Assembly (NCBI RefSeq): GCF_900102505.1
Contig: NZ_FMVT01000004.1
Span: 124,001-188,000, forward strand
DNA length: 64,000 nucleotides
Origin: Paracoccus tibetensis
Lineage (GTDB): Bacteria; Pseudomonadota; Alphaproteobacteria; Rhodobacterales; Rhodobacteraceae
Direction: 5' to 3'
Shown here piece after piece: positions 44,651-53,468 of the stretch. Position numbers and translations under genes: made by a program. The notes beneath the pieces were generated by a model that was given only the letters and a program-made list of their open reading frames with translations, was not told the origin of the DNA and made no database searches. Each line of letters starts with the position of its first letter. Position 1 is the first letter of the stretch.

Positions 44651-45778
44651 CTAGGCGCCGCTTGCCACCGGGTCGTGGTCGTAGAGCCAGTCGAAGCGGC
44701 TTGGCATCAGGTCCGGCGTCAGGCGGTTCGCGAGGCGCAGGGCAGTGTGGCCGGCGAGGCGCCTCAGCCCTGAGAGGTGGTAGTTGCGGGCGTTTCCGTT
44801 GGCCGCCGCGACGATGCGCGCGGCGCGCGGAGCACGGAGCGACTGGTAGCGTGCAAGAGCCGCGGGCTGGTCGGGATCAGCGTCGAGGCAGGCGGCGAGC
44901 GTCCAGGCATCTTCCAGCGCCATGACCGCGCCCTGGGCGAGGAAGGGCAGCGTCGGGTGGGCGGCGTCGCCGACGAGGGCGAGGCGGCCGTCCTGCCAGA
45001 TCGGGGCGACCTCGTGGCGGAAGAGGCCCCAGAGATGCGTCCGCTCAACCGCATCGAGCCAGCCCGGCACCGGGCCGCCGAACCCGGCGAAGGCAGCGCG
45101 GAGGTCCGCCGGATCGCCTTGATGCGACCAGCCCTCGTCCTGCCAGTCGCGCCGCTCCTCGATGGCGACGATGTTGCGCAGGCCGCCGGAAAGCGGGTAG
45201 CTGACGAGGTGGCGGCCCGGGCCCATGAAGACCTCGGCGCCGCTGCGCCCGCCGTCGTCGGGGATCAGCGCGCGCCAGGCCGTGTGGCCGGTGAAGAAGG
45301 GCACCTCGCGCCCGTTCAGCGCCTGCCGGATGCGGCTGCGGAGACCGTCGGCGCCGATGACCAGCGGGCCGGCGGGCGGTTCGGCCACATCCGCCCCGAG
45401 CCGGATGGTGATCCCGGCGGCGCGGGCGGCCTCGGCCAGCACCTCCAGAAGGCGGGCGCGGTGGATGAGGCGGAAGGAGGCATCGGGACGGCGGCGGGTG
45501 AAATCGAGCCGGATCACCGGGCGGCCACTATGGTCGTGAAGCCGGACGGTGCCGCCGGGGACGGAGACGGCCTCGACGGCGGATCCGAGCCCGAGCGCGT
45601 CGATCACGCGCATGCCGTTCGGCGAGAGTTGCAGCCCTGCGCCGACCTCAGCCAGCTCGGGCGCGCGCTCCAGCACGGTGACCTCGGCCCCGCGCCGGGC
45701 CAGCGCCAGGGCCGCGGCCAGCCCGCCGATCCCCGCGCCGACCACCGTCGCGCGGCGTTGCTGCAAGGCGGATGCCAT
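44651..45778 (-). CDS. FAD-dependent monooxygenase (salicylate hydroxylase/UbiH-like)
   Basis: Flavoprotein of 375 residues of the class A aromatic hydroxylase type. The FAD motif GAGIGGLAAALALARRG is near the N-terminus, the DG motif is VIGADGLRSRIR, and LVGDAAHPTLPFLAQG provides the second FAD contact. The C-terminus is short (FDWLYDHDP), like salicylate or 6-hydroxynicotinate hydroxylases. The aromatic substrate cannot be told. The start at 45778 gives a standard N-terminus; an ATG five codons upstream is possible. It converges on glmM. Confidence 0.85.
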   Translation of the reverse strand: MASALQQRRATVVGAGIGGLAAALALARRGAEVTVLERAPELAEVGAGLQLSPNGMRVIDALGLGSAVEAVSVPGGTVRLHDHSGRPVIRLDFTRRRPDASFRLIHRARLLEVLAEAARAAGITIRLGADVAEPPAGPLVIGADGLRSRIRQALNGREVPFFTGHTAWRALIPDDGGRSGAEVFMGPGRHLVSYPLSGGLRNIVAIEERRDWQDEGWSHQGDPADLRAAFAGFGGPVPGWLDAVERTHLWGLFRHEVAPIWQDGRLALVGDAAHPTLPFLAQGAVMALEDAWTLAACLDADPDQPAALARYQSLRAPRAARIVAAANGNARNYHLSGLRRLAGHTALRLANRLTPDLMPSRFDWLYDHDPVASGA

Positions 45779-45809
45779 CGGCTTCTCCCGCACCGCCGGA
45801 AAGCGGCCG

Positions 45810-46232
45810 TCAGTCGTCGCGGTGGACCCGCTCCTTGCGCTCGTGGCGCTCCTGCGCCTCCAGCGTCATGGTGGCGATGGGGCGGGCGTCGAGGCGCTTG
45901 AGGCTGATCGGCTCGCCCGTCATCTCGCAATAGCCGTATTCGCCCGTCTCGATCCGGCGCAGCGCGGCGTCGATCTTGCTGACCAGCTTGCGCTGGCGGT
46001 CGCGGGTGCGCAGCTCGATGGCGCGGTCGGTTTCCTCGCTGGCGCGGTCGGCGAGGTCGGGAACCGCGCGGGCGCTGTCCTGCAGACCCTCCAGCGTCTC
46101 GGCCGACTGGTCGAGCAGCTCCTGCTTCCAGGCCTCGAGCTTCCGCCGGAAATACTCGAGCTGACGCTCGTTCATGAAGGGCTCGTCCTCGGCGGGGCGG
46201 TAATCCTGGGGAAGGAAGGTCTGGGCTTTCAT
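45810..46232 (-). CDS. dksA: DksA-type RNA polymerase-binding transcription factor, single-cysteine form
   Basis: Protein of 140 residues. A long coiled coil carries the tip DLADRASEET, with the conserved D and A residues that act with ppGpp on RNA polymerase. The C-terminal globular part reads EYGYCEMTGEPISLKRLDARPI and retains only one of the four zinc-ligand cysteines of E. coli DksA. Zinc-free DksA of this kind is known in Rhodobacter. It regulates rRNA and amino-acid promoters in the stringent response. Confidence 0.92.
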   Translation of the reverse strand: MKAQTFLPQDYRPAEDEPFMNERQLEYFRRKLEAWKQELLDQSAETLEGLQDSARAVPDLADRASEETDRAIELRTRDRQRKLVSKIDAALRRIETGEYGYCEMTGEPISLKRLDARPIATMTLEAQERHERKERVHRDD

Positions 46233-46461
46233 AAGTCCTCCGGCGGCGCCGGGCGGTCAGAAATCCGGCACCTTGGGCGCCCCCATAAAGTATGATCCGC
46301 AGCTTGTCACTAGGCTCGCGCAGATGTGGGTGCCTTATCTGCAACTGCTTCCGCGGGGCCGTGGAAAAGCGCCGGGTTGCAGGGAATGATCGCCTCGCAC
46401 GGGGCGTCGCGGCAGCAGCCTCGCGCTGCCACCGGGCCTTCCGGGAGGCGGGCTTTCCCCG

Positions 46462-46491
46462 TTGCCGATGCGGGACCGGCGCGGCTAGGCT
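46462..46491 (+). promoter_or_regulatory. Putative promoter of metY
   Basis: TTGCCG (46462-46467), 18-base spacer, TAGGCT (46486-46491), 24 bases before the ATG. The preceding CTTTCCCCGTTGC resembles the shared upstream block of the hom and ppi promoters. Confidence 0.35.
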
Positions 46492-46515
46492 GCGGCGCAA
46501 AAGGGAGGATGCGAC

Positions 46516-47802
46516 ATGAGCGATGAACAGGGCTTCGACACGCTGGCGATCCATGCGGGAAGCACGCCGGACCCGGCGACGGGCGCGCGGCAGGTGCCGA
46601 TCTACCAGACCACGGCCTATGCCTTCCGCGACGCCGATCATGCCGCGCGGCTCTTCAATCTGCAGGAGGTCGGCTACATCTATTCGCGGCTGACCAATCC
46701 CACCGTCGCCGCGCTGCAGAGCCGCATCGCCGCGCTGGAAGGCGGCGCCGGGGCCGTCTGCTGCTCGTCGGGCCATGCCGCGCAGATCCTCGCGCTCTTC
46801 CCGCTGATGGAGCCGGGGCGCAACATCGTCGCCTCGACGCGGCTCTATGGCGGGACGGTGACGCAGTTCAGCCAGACGATCCGCCGCTTCGGCTGGTCGG
46901 CGAAATTCGTGGATCTCGACGACCCCGAGGCGCTGCGCGCCGCCATCGACGAGGACACACGGGCGATCTTCTGCGAATCGATCAGCAATCCCGGCGGCTA
47001 CGTGACCGACATCCCGGCCGTCGCCGCCGTCGCGGATGCGGCGGGGCTGCCGCTGATCGTGGACAACACGCTGGCGACGCCCTTCCTCTGCCGCCCGATC
47101 GAGATGGGCGCCACGCTGGTCGTGCACAGCCTGACGAAATACATGACCGGCAACGGCACGGTCACCGGCGGCGTGGTGGTGGACAGCGGCCGCTTCGACT
47201 GGTCCGCCTCGGACAGGTTTCCCAGCCTGTCCGCGCCCGAGCCCGCGTATCACGGCCTGAAGTTCCACGAGACCTTCGGCAACCTCGCCTTCACCTTCCA
47301 CGGCATTGCCATCGGGCTGCGCGATCTGGGGATGACCATGAACCCGCAGGGCGCCCACTACACGCTGATGGGGATCGAGACGCTCGGCCTCAGGATGGAG
47401 CGGCACGTGGCGAACGCCCTGCGCGTCGCCGAATGGCTGGAGAAGGACCCGCGGGTCGAGACGGTGACCTATGCCGGCCTTGCCAGCTCGCCCTGGAACC
47501 AGACGGCGCAGCGGCTCTATCCCAAGGGCGCCGGCGCCCTTTTCACCTTCGCGATCCGCGGCGGGTACGAGGCGGCGGTGAAGCTGGTCGACGCGCTGAA
47601 GCTGTTCAGCCACGTCGCCAATCTGGGCGATGCGCGTTCGCTGGTCATCCACTCGGCCTCGACCACGCACCGCCAGCTGACCGAGGCGCAGCAGCGCGCG
47701 GCAGGGGCCGCCCCCGAGGTGGTGCGCCTGTCGGTCGGGCTCGAGGACGTGGACGATCTCATCGCGGATCTCGACCAGGCGCTGGCCAAGGCTGCAGGCT
47801 GA
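46516..47802 (+). CDS. metY: O-acetylhomoserine sulfhydrylase (homocysteine synthase)
   Basis: PLP enzyme of 428 residues of the Cys/Met metabolism family. The N-terminus FDTLAIHAGSTPDP is MetY-like; YSRLTNPT, CCSSGHAAQ, and the PLP lysine in SLTKYMTGNGTVTGG follow. It makes homocysteine from O-acetylhomoserine and sulfide. Length and the TGNGTV context favour MetY over cystathionine gamma-synthase. AGGGAGG precedes the ATG. It is divergent from dksA across a 283-base gap with no other gene seen. Confidence 0.93.
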   Translation: MSDEQGFDTLAIHAGSTPDPATGARQVPIYQTTAYAFRDADHAARLFNLQEVGYIYSRLTNPTVAALQSRIAALEGGAGAVCCSSGHAAQILALFPLMEPGRNIVASTRLYGGTVTQFSQTIRRFGWSAKFVDLDDPEALRAAIDEDTRAIFCESISNPGGYVTDIPAVAAVADAAGLPLIVDNTLATPFLCRPIEMGATLVVHSLTKYMTGNGTVTGGVVVDSGRFDWSASDRFPSLSAPEPAYHGLKFHETFGNLAFTFHGIAIGLRDLGMTMNPQGAHYTLMGIETLGLRMERHVANALRVAEWLEKDPRVETVTYAGLASSPWNQTAQRLYPKGAGALFTFAIRGGYEAAVKLVDALKLFSHVANLGDARSLVIHSASTTHRQLTEAQQRAAGAAPEVVRLSVGLEDVDDLIADLDQALAKAAG

Positions 47803-47827
47803 CGCCGAGACTTCCTTCGTTGAGCTG

Positions 47828-47851
47828 AGGCCGGGGCAGCGTCCCCGGCCT
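47828..47851. terminator. Hairpin 1 between convergent metY and SIMPL genes
   Basis: AGGCCGGGG (47828-47836), six-base loop CAGCGT, CCCCGGCCT (47843-47851): perfect nine-pair stem 26 bases after metY. Confidence 0.5.
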
Positions 47852-47860
47852 CCTTGGCGG

Positions 47861-47885
47861 CGCGGCAGTCCGTCGGACTGCCGCG
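47861..47885. terminator. Hairpin 2 between convergent metY and SIMPL genes
   Basis: CGCGGCAGTCC (47861-47871) and GGACTGCCGCG (47875-47885) form an 11-pair perfect stem with loop GTC, seven bases beyond the SIMPL gene stop. With hairpin 1 it makes a two-way terminator region. Confidence 0.5.
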
Positions 47886-47891
47886 GCATCC

Positions 47892-48803
47892 TCAGTTCGC
47901 CGGCGCCTGCGGCTCGGGCAGGTCGACCGGCGGCTGCGGCTCGGGCTGCGGCGCGGGTTCCGGCTGCGGCTCCGGGATCGGCGGATGGCCCGGCGGCAGC
48001 TCGGGCGCGCCATGGTGCCCCCCGCCGCGCGGGCCGCGCATCGGCATCGGCGCGCAGGCACCCTCGCCCGTCAGCGCGAACTCGATCTCGACCAGCGCCG
48101 CCATCGACATCTCGCCCGGCTGCACCGGCACCGAGGCGTCCGCCATCGCCGCCTCCATTCGCATCATCGGCCGCGGCATCCCGCCGTTCTGCGGCACGTC
48201 GCGCAGCACCATGATCGGGCCAAGCGTGACGCCCGCCGCCTCGGCCATGACCTCGGCCTTGCGCCGCGCGTCCTCGACCGCCTCGCGCCGCGCCTCGTCC
48301 AGCGTGTCGGCGCCGTCCTCGCGGGTGAACTGGATGCCCTGGATATCGTTCGCGCCCGCCGCCACGATCGCGTCCAGCACCTCGCCGAGGCGCTCCATCT
48401 CGGCCACGCGCACCGTCACCAGGTTGCTCGCCTGGTAGCCGGTCACCTCGGGCGCCACGCCGTCGCCGTAGCGCATCAGCGGGTTCAGGTTCAGCCCCGA
48501 GGTCTGGATGTCGGCCTCCGAAAGACCGGACTCGCGCAGGGCGGCGATGACTGCGCTCTGCTGCTCGGCGTTCTGCCGCATCGCCTCGGAGGCGCTTTCC
48601 GCCTGCGTCGTCACGCCCAGCTGCACGGTCGCAAGATCGGGCGCGACGCGCGATTGGCCCTCGCCCGTGACCGTCAGGCGCGAGGGGCCGTGCATCGGGC
48701 CGCAGCTCTCCTGCGCCATCACGGCAGGCGCGGCGAGGCCGAGGGCCAGCGCAGAGACCGCGCCAAGCCGCACGAGGCGCGGCGAAATTAGGGTCGCGAA
48801 CAT
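47892..48803 (-). CDS. Exported SIMPL (DUF541) domain protein with Pro-rich tail
   Basis: Protein of 303 residues: a Sec signal peptide (AVSALALGLAAPAVMAQ), a SIMPL domain at about 40-240 (LTVTGEGQSRVAPDLATVQLGV, VTGYQASNLVTVRV, EAVEDARRKAEVMAEAAGV), and a Pro/Gln/Glu tail such as PQPEPAPQPEPQ. SIMPL proteins form periplasmic oligomers whose role is poorly defined. The Pro-rich tail could span or bind the cell wall, which is inference. Confidence 0.85.
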   Translation of the reverse strand: MFATLISPRLVRLGAVSALALGLAAPAVMAQESCGPMHGPSRLTVTGEGQSRVAPDLATVQLGVTTQAESASEAMRQNAEQQSAVIAALRESGLSEADIQTSGLNLNPLMRYGDGVAPEVTGYQASNLVTVRVAEMERLGEVLDAIVAAGANDIQGIQFTREDGADTLDEARREAVEDARRKAEVMAEAAGVTLGPIMVLRDVPQNGGMPRPMMRMEAAMADASVPVQPGEMSMAALVEIEFALTGEGACAPMPMRGPRGGGHHGAPELPPGHPPIPEPQPEPAPQPEPQPPVDLPEPQAPAN

Positions 48804-49001
48804 GGGGGTTCCTTTCAGGTCAGATCACCATGCGAAAAGAGTGCCTTGCAGATGATGCAGAAGATAGGGGCAAGAGCGCCCAAGTCCTTCACAGATGCGC
48901 CAGTTCTGCTTTCCCGGAAGCACAATTTGCGGTAGTGGTGGGTGAGGTCAACGACGTCGTGCCGCAGAAGCATGATGCAAATCGAGCAGCGAAGCAGAAC
49001 C

Positions 49002-52000
49002 ATGAACCAACATGCCGCCGGTCCTGAATTTGCCATGAGCTTCACGCAGGATGCCGTGTTGCTGGAACGACGCGAGGGGCGGCGGTGGCGACCGCTCGGC
49101 CAGGCGCGCTTCGCCGAGGGCGACCTGGCCTTCGTCCTGAACGGCCTGCGCGACCAGGCCGGCGGGCAGTCGGGCGATCTGGACACGATCCTGGTGATCC
49201 CGGACGACCAGATCCTCTACACCACGCTGACGGTGCCCTTCGGCTCGGACACGGCGGCCACCATCGCCCGTGCGCTCGAGGGGTTGACGCCCTATGCCGC
49301 GGCGGATCTGGCCTTCGACTGGTGTCCGTCGGCCAATGGCGACATCGAGACGCTGCGCGTCGCCGCCGTCGCCCGCCGCACGCTGGTCGAGGCCGAGGAA
49401 TTCGCCCGCGCCCAAGGCTTCCGCCCCTCGGGCTTCCAGGCCCGCCCGGACGACGACCGCTTCGACGGCCAGCCCGATTTCGGCCCCTCGGGCCTCGTGC
49501 AGGAACAGTTCGACCGCCGCCCCTTCAGCGAGCCGGACCTTGGCGAGGTGCGCGTGACCGCACCTGTCATCGACCTGCAGGACGACCCTGCCCCGTCGGC
49601 CGCGCCGGCCCTGGTCATCTCGCGCATCACCCCGCATGTCGCCCCCGTTCCCGCCGCCGCCGCGCCCGCGCGGCCCGTTGGCGCGCCCGAGGCCGCAGCC
49701 GAGGCGGCATCCGCACCGCTGGCAGAGGACGCGGCAGAGGACGGCGCTGCGCGGACCGGCTCGCCCGTCATCCGCCACGGCCAGGTCGGCAGCCCGGTGG
49801 CGACCCGCCGGCTCTCTCCGCGCGCCGAGGCCGTTCTGACGCGCGCCGCCGAGGCCCGCGCGCGCCGCGCCCCGCCGCCGCCCGTCGATGCGCCCTCGGG
49901 CGTGCTCGGCCGCATCCGCAGCCTCGATCCGGCGCGGCTTCCGGTGATGGTGGGCGCGCTGGCGCTGGCCCTCGTCGTGGCGCTGCTGATCTTCGGGCGC
50001 CAGGCGCCCAACACCCCGCCCGTGGCCGAGGCCGTCCCCGAGACGCTGCCGATCCCCGCGCCGGCGCCCGAAGCCGAGGCGTCCGCGACCGAGGTCACGG
50101 AGGCCGCCCCGACCGCGGAGCCCGCTTCGGCGCAGGCCGTGACCGAGGCCGCGCCAGAAAGCGCGGCTCCGGTTGCCGCACCGCTGCCCGCACCGACGCC
50201 TGCGCCCGAGGCCACGGCCACCGCGCCCGTGGCGCCGGCCGAACCGGCACCGTCCGCTCCGGCACCGTCCGCTCCGGCCGCCGTGGCCGAGACCGCGCCC
50301 GCCCCGGCCAATGAGGCGGCAGCCGAGGCCGCACCCGCAGCCCCGACCGATCAGGACGCGCTGACCCGCGCCCTGGCCGAGGCGCTTGGCCAAGCCGCCC
50401 CGACCCCTGCGGCCGCGACGGCCGATCCGGCTGAGGCCCAGGCCGCCGCCACGACCGTCGCGGGCCTCGTGCCGCCTGCCCCCACCCCGCCTGCAGCAGC
50501 CGCGCCGACAAGCGCAGCCCCGCCGGCCGCGCCCCGGCCCGCATCCCCGACAACGGCCGCATCCACCGCGGACACCGCCCCGGCCGCCACGCCCGCCACG
50601 GCTCCGCCGCCGGCGCCGCGCGCGTCAGAGAGCGCCGCCACGCAAGCAGGCCGCCTGGCCAGCTCCGCCCGCCCGCCCCGGGCGAACCCGACGCCCGCCA
50701 CCGCTCCGGCCGGCCCGGATGCCCAGCCTGCCGTCCCGGCCGCACCTGCGCCCTATGGCCGTGCCGGCCCCGGCACCGGCAGCCCGGTAACGGCCGCGCG
50801 TCCGCCGGCGCGTCCCGCCGCCCGCCCCGCTGCCGCCAGCACCACGGCGCCTGCGCCTGCCCCGGCAGCCGCTCCGGCTGCGGCCGCGGCTCCGGCGCCC
50901 GCGCCGGCCCCCGCCGCCCGCCCGGCCGCCCCGCAGGCCGAGGCGCCTCAACCGGCACCCGCCGCGCCGCTCGGCCAGCGCCCGCCGGCACGCCCTGCCA
51001 ACCTGTCGCTTCTGGAGGAGGGCAGCCGCCGCGAGGAGACGGCCGCCCGGCCGCTGAACTCTGACGAGCGTGCGCTCATGATGGCGCAGCTGCGCGACCT
51101 GCGCACGGCCGAGCTTGGCGCGGCTGGCCTGTCCGAGGCCGAACGCGGGCTCGTCTTCCAGCTTGCAGACGCCCGCCCGACCCGCAAGCCCGTCGCCGTC
51201 CGCGCGCCCTCGCAAGCCGCCGTGACCGGAGCCGCGGTCAGCGCGGATCGGCCCGAGCCCCGCGCCAGCGCCTCGACGGCGGCCGCGGTCATCGCGCCGG
51301 CCGCCCCGGCCGCCGCGCCGGCGCCCGCTCCTTCGCCAGCCAGCGCGATCAGCCGCTCGGGCCGGCCCGTCGCCAAGCCTGCCAGCATCTCGGGCCGCGG
51401 GGCGTCAGGCGCACCCGCGACCTCGCCCGCCGCGGTCGAGGCGGCCATCGCGGCCGCCGTGGCGGGCAGCCCCGCCACGCCCGGCGCCGTGCCGCTGACG
51501 GCGCTCAGCTCCTCCTCCCTGCCGCCGCGCCGCTCGGGCGCCGCCGCCACCGCCGCCGCCGCGGGCCTTGCCAGCCTCAGCGCCAACACGATGATGGCCG
51601 CCGCGCCTGTTGCCGCCGCGCCGATCGCCGCCGCCGCCGCCACCGCGCCCTCTGCCGCCGACCTGCGCGCGGCGGCCGAGGCGCAGGCGGCCGAATCCGC
51701 GATGGCCGAGCAGCGCCGGCAGGACGCCGAATTGCAGGCCCAGGCCGAAGCCCGCGCCCGCGCCCAGGCCGCCGCCGACGCCCGTGCCGAGGCGCAGGCC
51801 CGCGCTCAGGCCGAGGCCCGCGCCCGCGCCCAGGCCGAGGCCGAGGCCCGTCAGGCCGCCGCCCGCAACCAGCAGTACAAGCCGCAGGAGATCGACAACG
51901 AGCCCGACGTGGTCGCCGCCATCCCGCAAGGCGCCATCGGCAATGCTGCCGCCACGGCGACCGTCAGCCAGGGCATCCGCCTGAACAGCACGCAGATCAT

Positions 52001-52181
52001 CGGCACGATCGGCGCGGGCCAGGCCAGCCGGGCGCTGGTGCGCCTGTCGAACGGCCGCGTCCTGACGCTGCGCCTCGGGGACCGCATCAACGGCGGCACC
52101 ATCACCGAGATCCGCGACAGCCGAATCCTCTACAACCGCGGCGGCCAGGTGCAGGCTCTGGGCGTCCTGAACGGCCAGTAG
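49002..52181 (+). CDS. Giant Ala/Pro-rich membrane protein with GspL/PilM-like and PilP/GspC-like ends
   Basis: Protein of about 1,059 residues. Residues 1-150 (LDTILVIPDDQILYTTLTVP, LEGLTPYAAADLAFDW, RVAAVARRTLVEAEEFARAQG) resemble the cytoplasmic GspL/PilM-type actin-like part. One transmembrane helix at about 313-333 (VMVGALALALVVALLIFG) is followed by several hundred Ala/Pro-rich residues, a charged coiled coil at about 886-956, and a C-terminal small beta domain at about 998-1059 (IIGTIGAGQASRALVRLSNG, LTLRLGDRINGGTITEI) like PilP/GspC homology regions. This suggests an inner-membrane protein reaching far into the periplasm. The start is uncertain: ATGs at 48972 and 49035 are alternatives. 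No secretion or pilus neighbours are seen. Confidence 0.65.
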   Translation: MNQHAAGPEFAMSFTQDAVLLERREGRRWRPLGQARFAEGDLAFVLNGLRDQAGGQSGDLDTILVIPDDQILYTTLTVPFGSDTAATIARALEGLTPYAAADLAFDWCPSANGDIETLRVAAVARRTLVEAEEFARAQGFRPSGFQARPDDDRFDGQPDFGPSGLVQEQFDRRPFSEPDLGEVRVTAPVIDLQDDPAPSAAPALVISRITPHVAPVPAAAAPARPVGAPEAAAEAASAPLAEDAAEDGAARTGSPVIRHGQVGSPVATRRLSPRAEAVLTRAAEARARRAPPPPVDAPSGVLGRIRSLDPARLPVMVGALALALVVALLIFGRQAPNTPPVAEAVPETLPIPAPAPEAEASATEVTEAAPTAEPASAQAVTEAAPESAAPVAAPLPAPTPAPEATATAPVAPAEPAPSAPAPSAPAAVAETAPAPANEAAAEAAPAAPTDQDALTRALAEALGQAAPTPAAATADPAEAQAAATTVAGLVPPAPTPPAAAAPTSAAPPAAPRPASPTTAASTADTAPAATPATAPPPAPRASESAATQAGRLASSARPPRANPTPATAPAGPDAQPAVPAAPAPYGRAGPGTGSPVTAARPPARPAARPAAASTTAPAPAPAAAPAAAAAPAPAPAPAARPAAPQAEAPQPAPAAPLGQRPPARPANLSLLEEGSRREETAARPLNSDERALMMAQLRDLRTAELGAAGLSEAERGLVFQLADARPTRKPVAVRAPSQAAVTGAAVSADRPEPRASASTAAAVIAPAAPAAAPAPAPSPASAISRSGRPVAKPASISGRGASGAPATSPAAVEAAIAAAVAGSPATPGAVPLTALSSSSLPPRRSGAAATAAAAGLASLSANTMMAAAPVAAAPIAAAAATAPSAADLRAAAEAQAAESAMAEQRRQDAELQAQAEARARAQAAADARAEAQARAQAEARARAQAEAEARQAAARNQQYKPQEIDNEPDVVAAIPQGAIGNAAATATVSQGIRLNSTQIIGTIGAGQASRALVRLSNGRVLTLRLGDRINGGTITEIRDSRILYNRGGQVQALGVLNGQ

Positions 52182-52261
52182 CCCCGGCCAGCGCCTGCCT
52201 TCGGCAGCCTCTCGTCCTTGACGCCCAAGCATCCTGGTGCCGGCCGGCGGTCCGGCGCGTC

Positions 52262-53281
52262 TCAGCCATCGAGCCGCGTGATCTCGAACCCTTCCGCCTC
52301 GAGAAGGCTCAGCACCCCGGCCTCGCCCGGCAGGTGCAGCGCCCCGAAGGCCGCGACGATTCCCTTGCCCTCGGCTGCCGCCGCAGTCGCCCCCTCGAGC
52401 AGCGGCGCGATCCAGGCGCGGTTGCGCTGGTCCATCAGGCGCTCCTGCGCCAGCGCCAGCTGGGCGTCGATCTCCTCGCGCGAGAGGCCGGAATTGGCAT
52501 AGGCGTCGTGCCGCGCGAATTCCCAGATCTTCCAGACGTCTCCCTCGAAATAGGCGTCTGTCAGGGTGACGGCGTAATCGTCCGCATAGGCGGCGGCCGG
52601 CAGGTTCGCGCGGATCATGTCCAGCTCCTCTTCCGGCGAAAGATCGGCGAAGAGCGCGAAGACCGTGTCCCACGGCTCGAGCGCCCGGACCTCCAGCGCC
52701 TGCGCCGCGGCGCGGTCCACCAGCATGTGGTCGAGCCCCCCGGCCTTGCCGTCCGCCTCGGCCATCTGCCGCATCATGCAAGGCGAGATCCCCAGCATCA
52801 TCGACACGTACCAAGGCCGCAGCCGCGCCGCCATGATCGGCGGGATGCCCCGATCGTTAAGGGCCGACGTCAGCTGCTGCCACTCCTCGGGCTCCAGCCG
52901 CTCGGGCAGCGTCGCGCCTGTCGGATCGACCATCAGCGTCGGATCGGCGGCCAGCGCCTCGGTCAGGCGCGCCTCCTCCTCGGGCCCGGCCTCGACATAG
53001 AGCGCGGCGGCCGTAGCGAGGCGGTCCGCGACCCGCTCGGCCAGCGCCTCGTGGCGCGGGTCCGCGAAGTGATAGGTGCCGACAAGGGTGATACGCGCAT
53101 CGTCGCGCACCGCCTCGAAAAGCAGGCCGCGGCGGAAGGGGACACCCGCGGTCGCCTCCTCGATGGCGGCCGCCCGCTCGGACGGCATGGTCTCGAAGAC
53201 GTTTCGCCCTTCGCAGCTCTCTGCCAGCGCGGCGCCGCCGAATGACAGGGCCAGGGCCAGCGCGCTTGCCAGGATCCGCAT
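52262..53281 (-). CDS. Exported TraB/GumN family protein
   Basis: Protein of 339 residues with a signal peptide (ILASALALALSFGGAALAESC). It shows the TraB/GumN pattern: ITLVGTYHFADPRHEAL near the N-terminus, conserved E in ALYVEAGPEE, RLRPWYVSMML, and a C-terminal AAFGALHLPGEAGVL with the paired Gly-His. Relatives of the Tiki/EreA-like fold are thought to be metalloproteases, so peptidase activity is possible but unproven. GGAGG precedes the ATG at 53279-53281. It is divergent from groESL. Confidence 0.85.
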   Translation of the reverse strand: MRILASALALALSFGGAALAESCEGRNVFETMPSERAAAIEEATAGVPFRRGLLFEAVRDDARITLVGTYHFADPRHEALAERVADRLATAAALYVEAGPEEEARLTEALAADPTLMVDPTGATLPERLEPEEWQQLTSALNDRGIPPIMAARLRPWYVSMMLGISPCMMRQMAEADGKAGGLDHMLVDRAAAQALEVRALEPWDTVFALFADLSPEEELDMIRANLPAAAYADDYAVTLTDAYFEGDVWKIWEFARHDAYANSGLSREEIDAQLALAQERLMDQRNRAWIAPLLEGATAAAAEGKGIVAAFGALHLPGEAGVLSLLEAEGFEITRLDG

Positions 53282-53368
53282 GCTCGTCCTCCTTCTTGCC
53301 GTCGTGAATCCGCCGCGAACGTGACACAGCAAGCCGCCGCAGGCCACCCCGCGCCCCCGCCGCAGGTG

Positions 53369-53397
53369 TTGACAGTGGCGTGAGAGCGGCCTAGATC
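53369..53397 (+). promoter_or_regulatory. groESL promoter
   Basis: TTGACA (53369-53374), 17-base spacer, TAGATC (53392-53397). The start point predicted near 53404 is immediately followed by the CIRCE operator. Confidence 0.7.
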
Positions 53398-53404
53398 ATC
53401 GCCA

Positions 53405-53431
53405 TTGGCACTCGCCCGAGGTGAGTGCCAA
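53405..53431. promoter_or_regulatory. CIRCE operator for HrcA
   Basis: TTGGCACTC (53405-53413), nine-base spacer, GAGTGCCAA (53423-53431). It differs from the classical TTAGCACTC-N9-GAGTGCTAA at one base per arm, and the changes are compensatory so the dyad is perfect. It binds the repressor HrcA, giving heat-inducible groESL. Confidence 0.92.
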
Positions 53432-53468
53432 CAGCGAAACACTGGAACCTGAAACGGAGTGTTCACCA

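Noticed and set aside
50000-51900. Ala/Pro-rich stretch read as antisense genes on the minus strand (several Gly/Arg-rich frames)
   Set aside because: These are complements of GCN/CCN codons. The plus frame continues without interruption from the membrane helix into the C-terminal beta domain.
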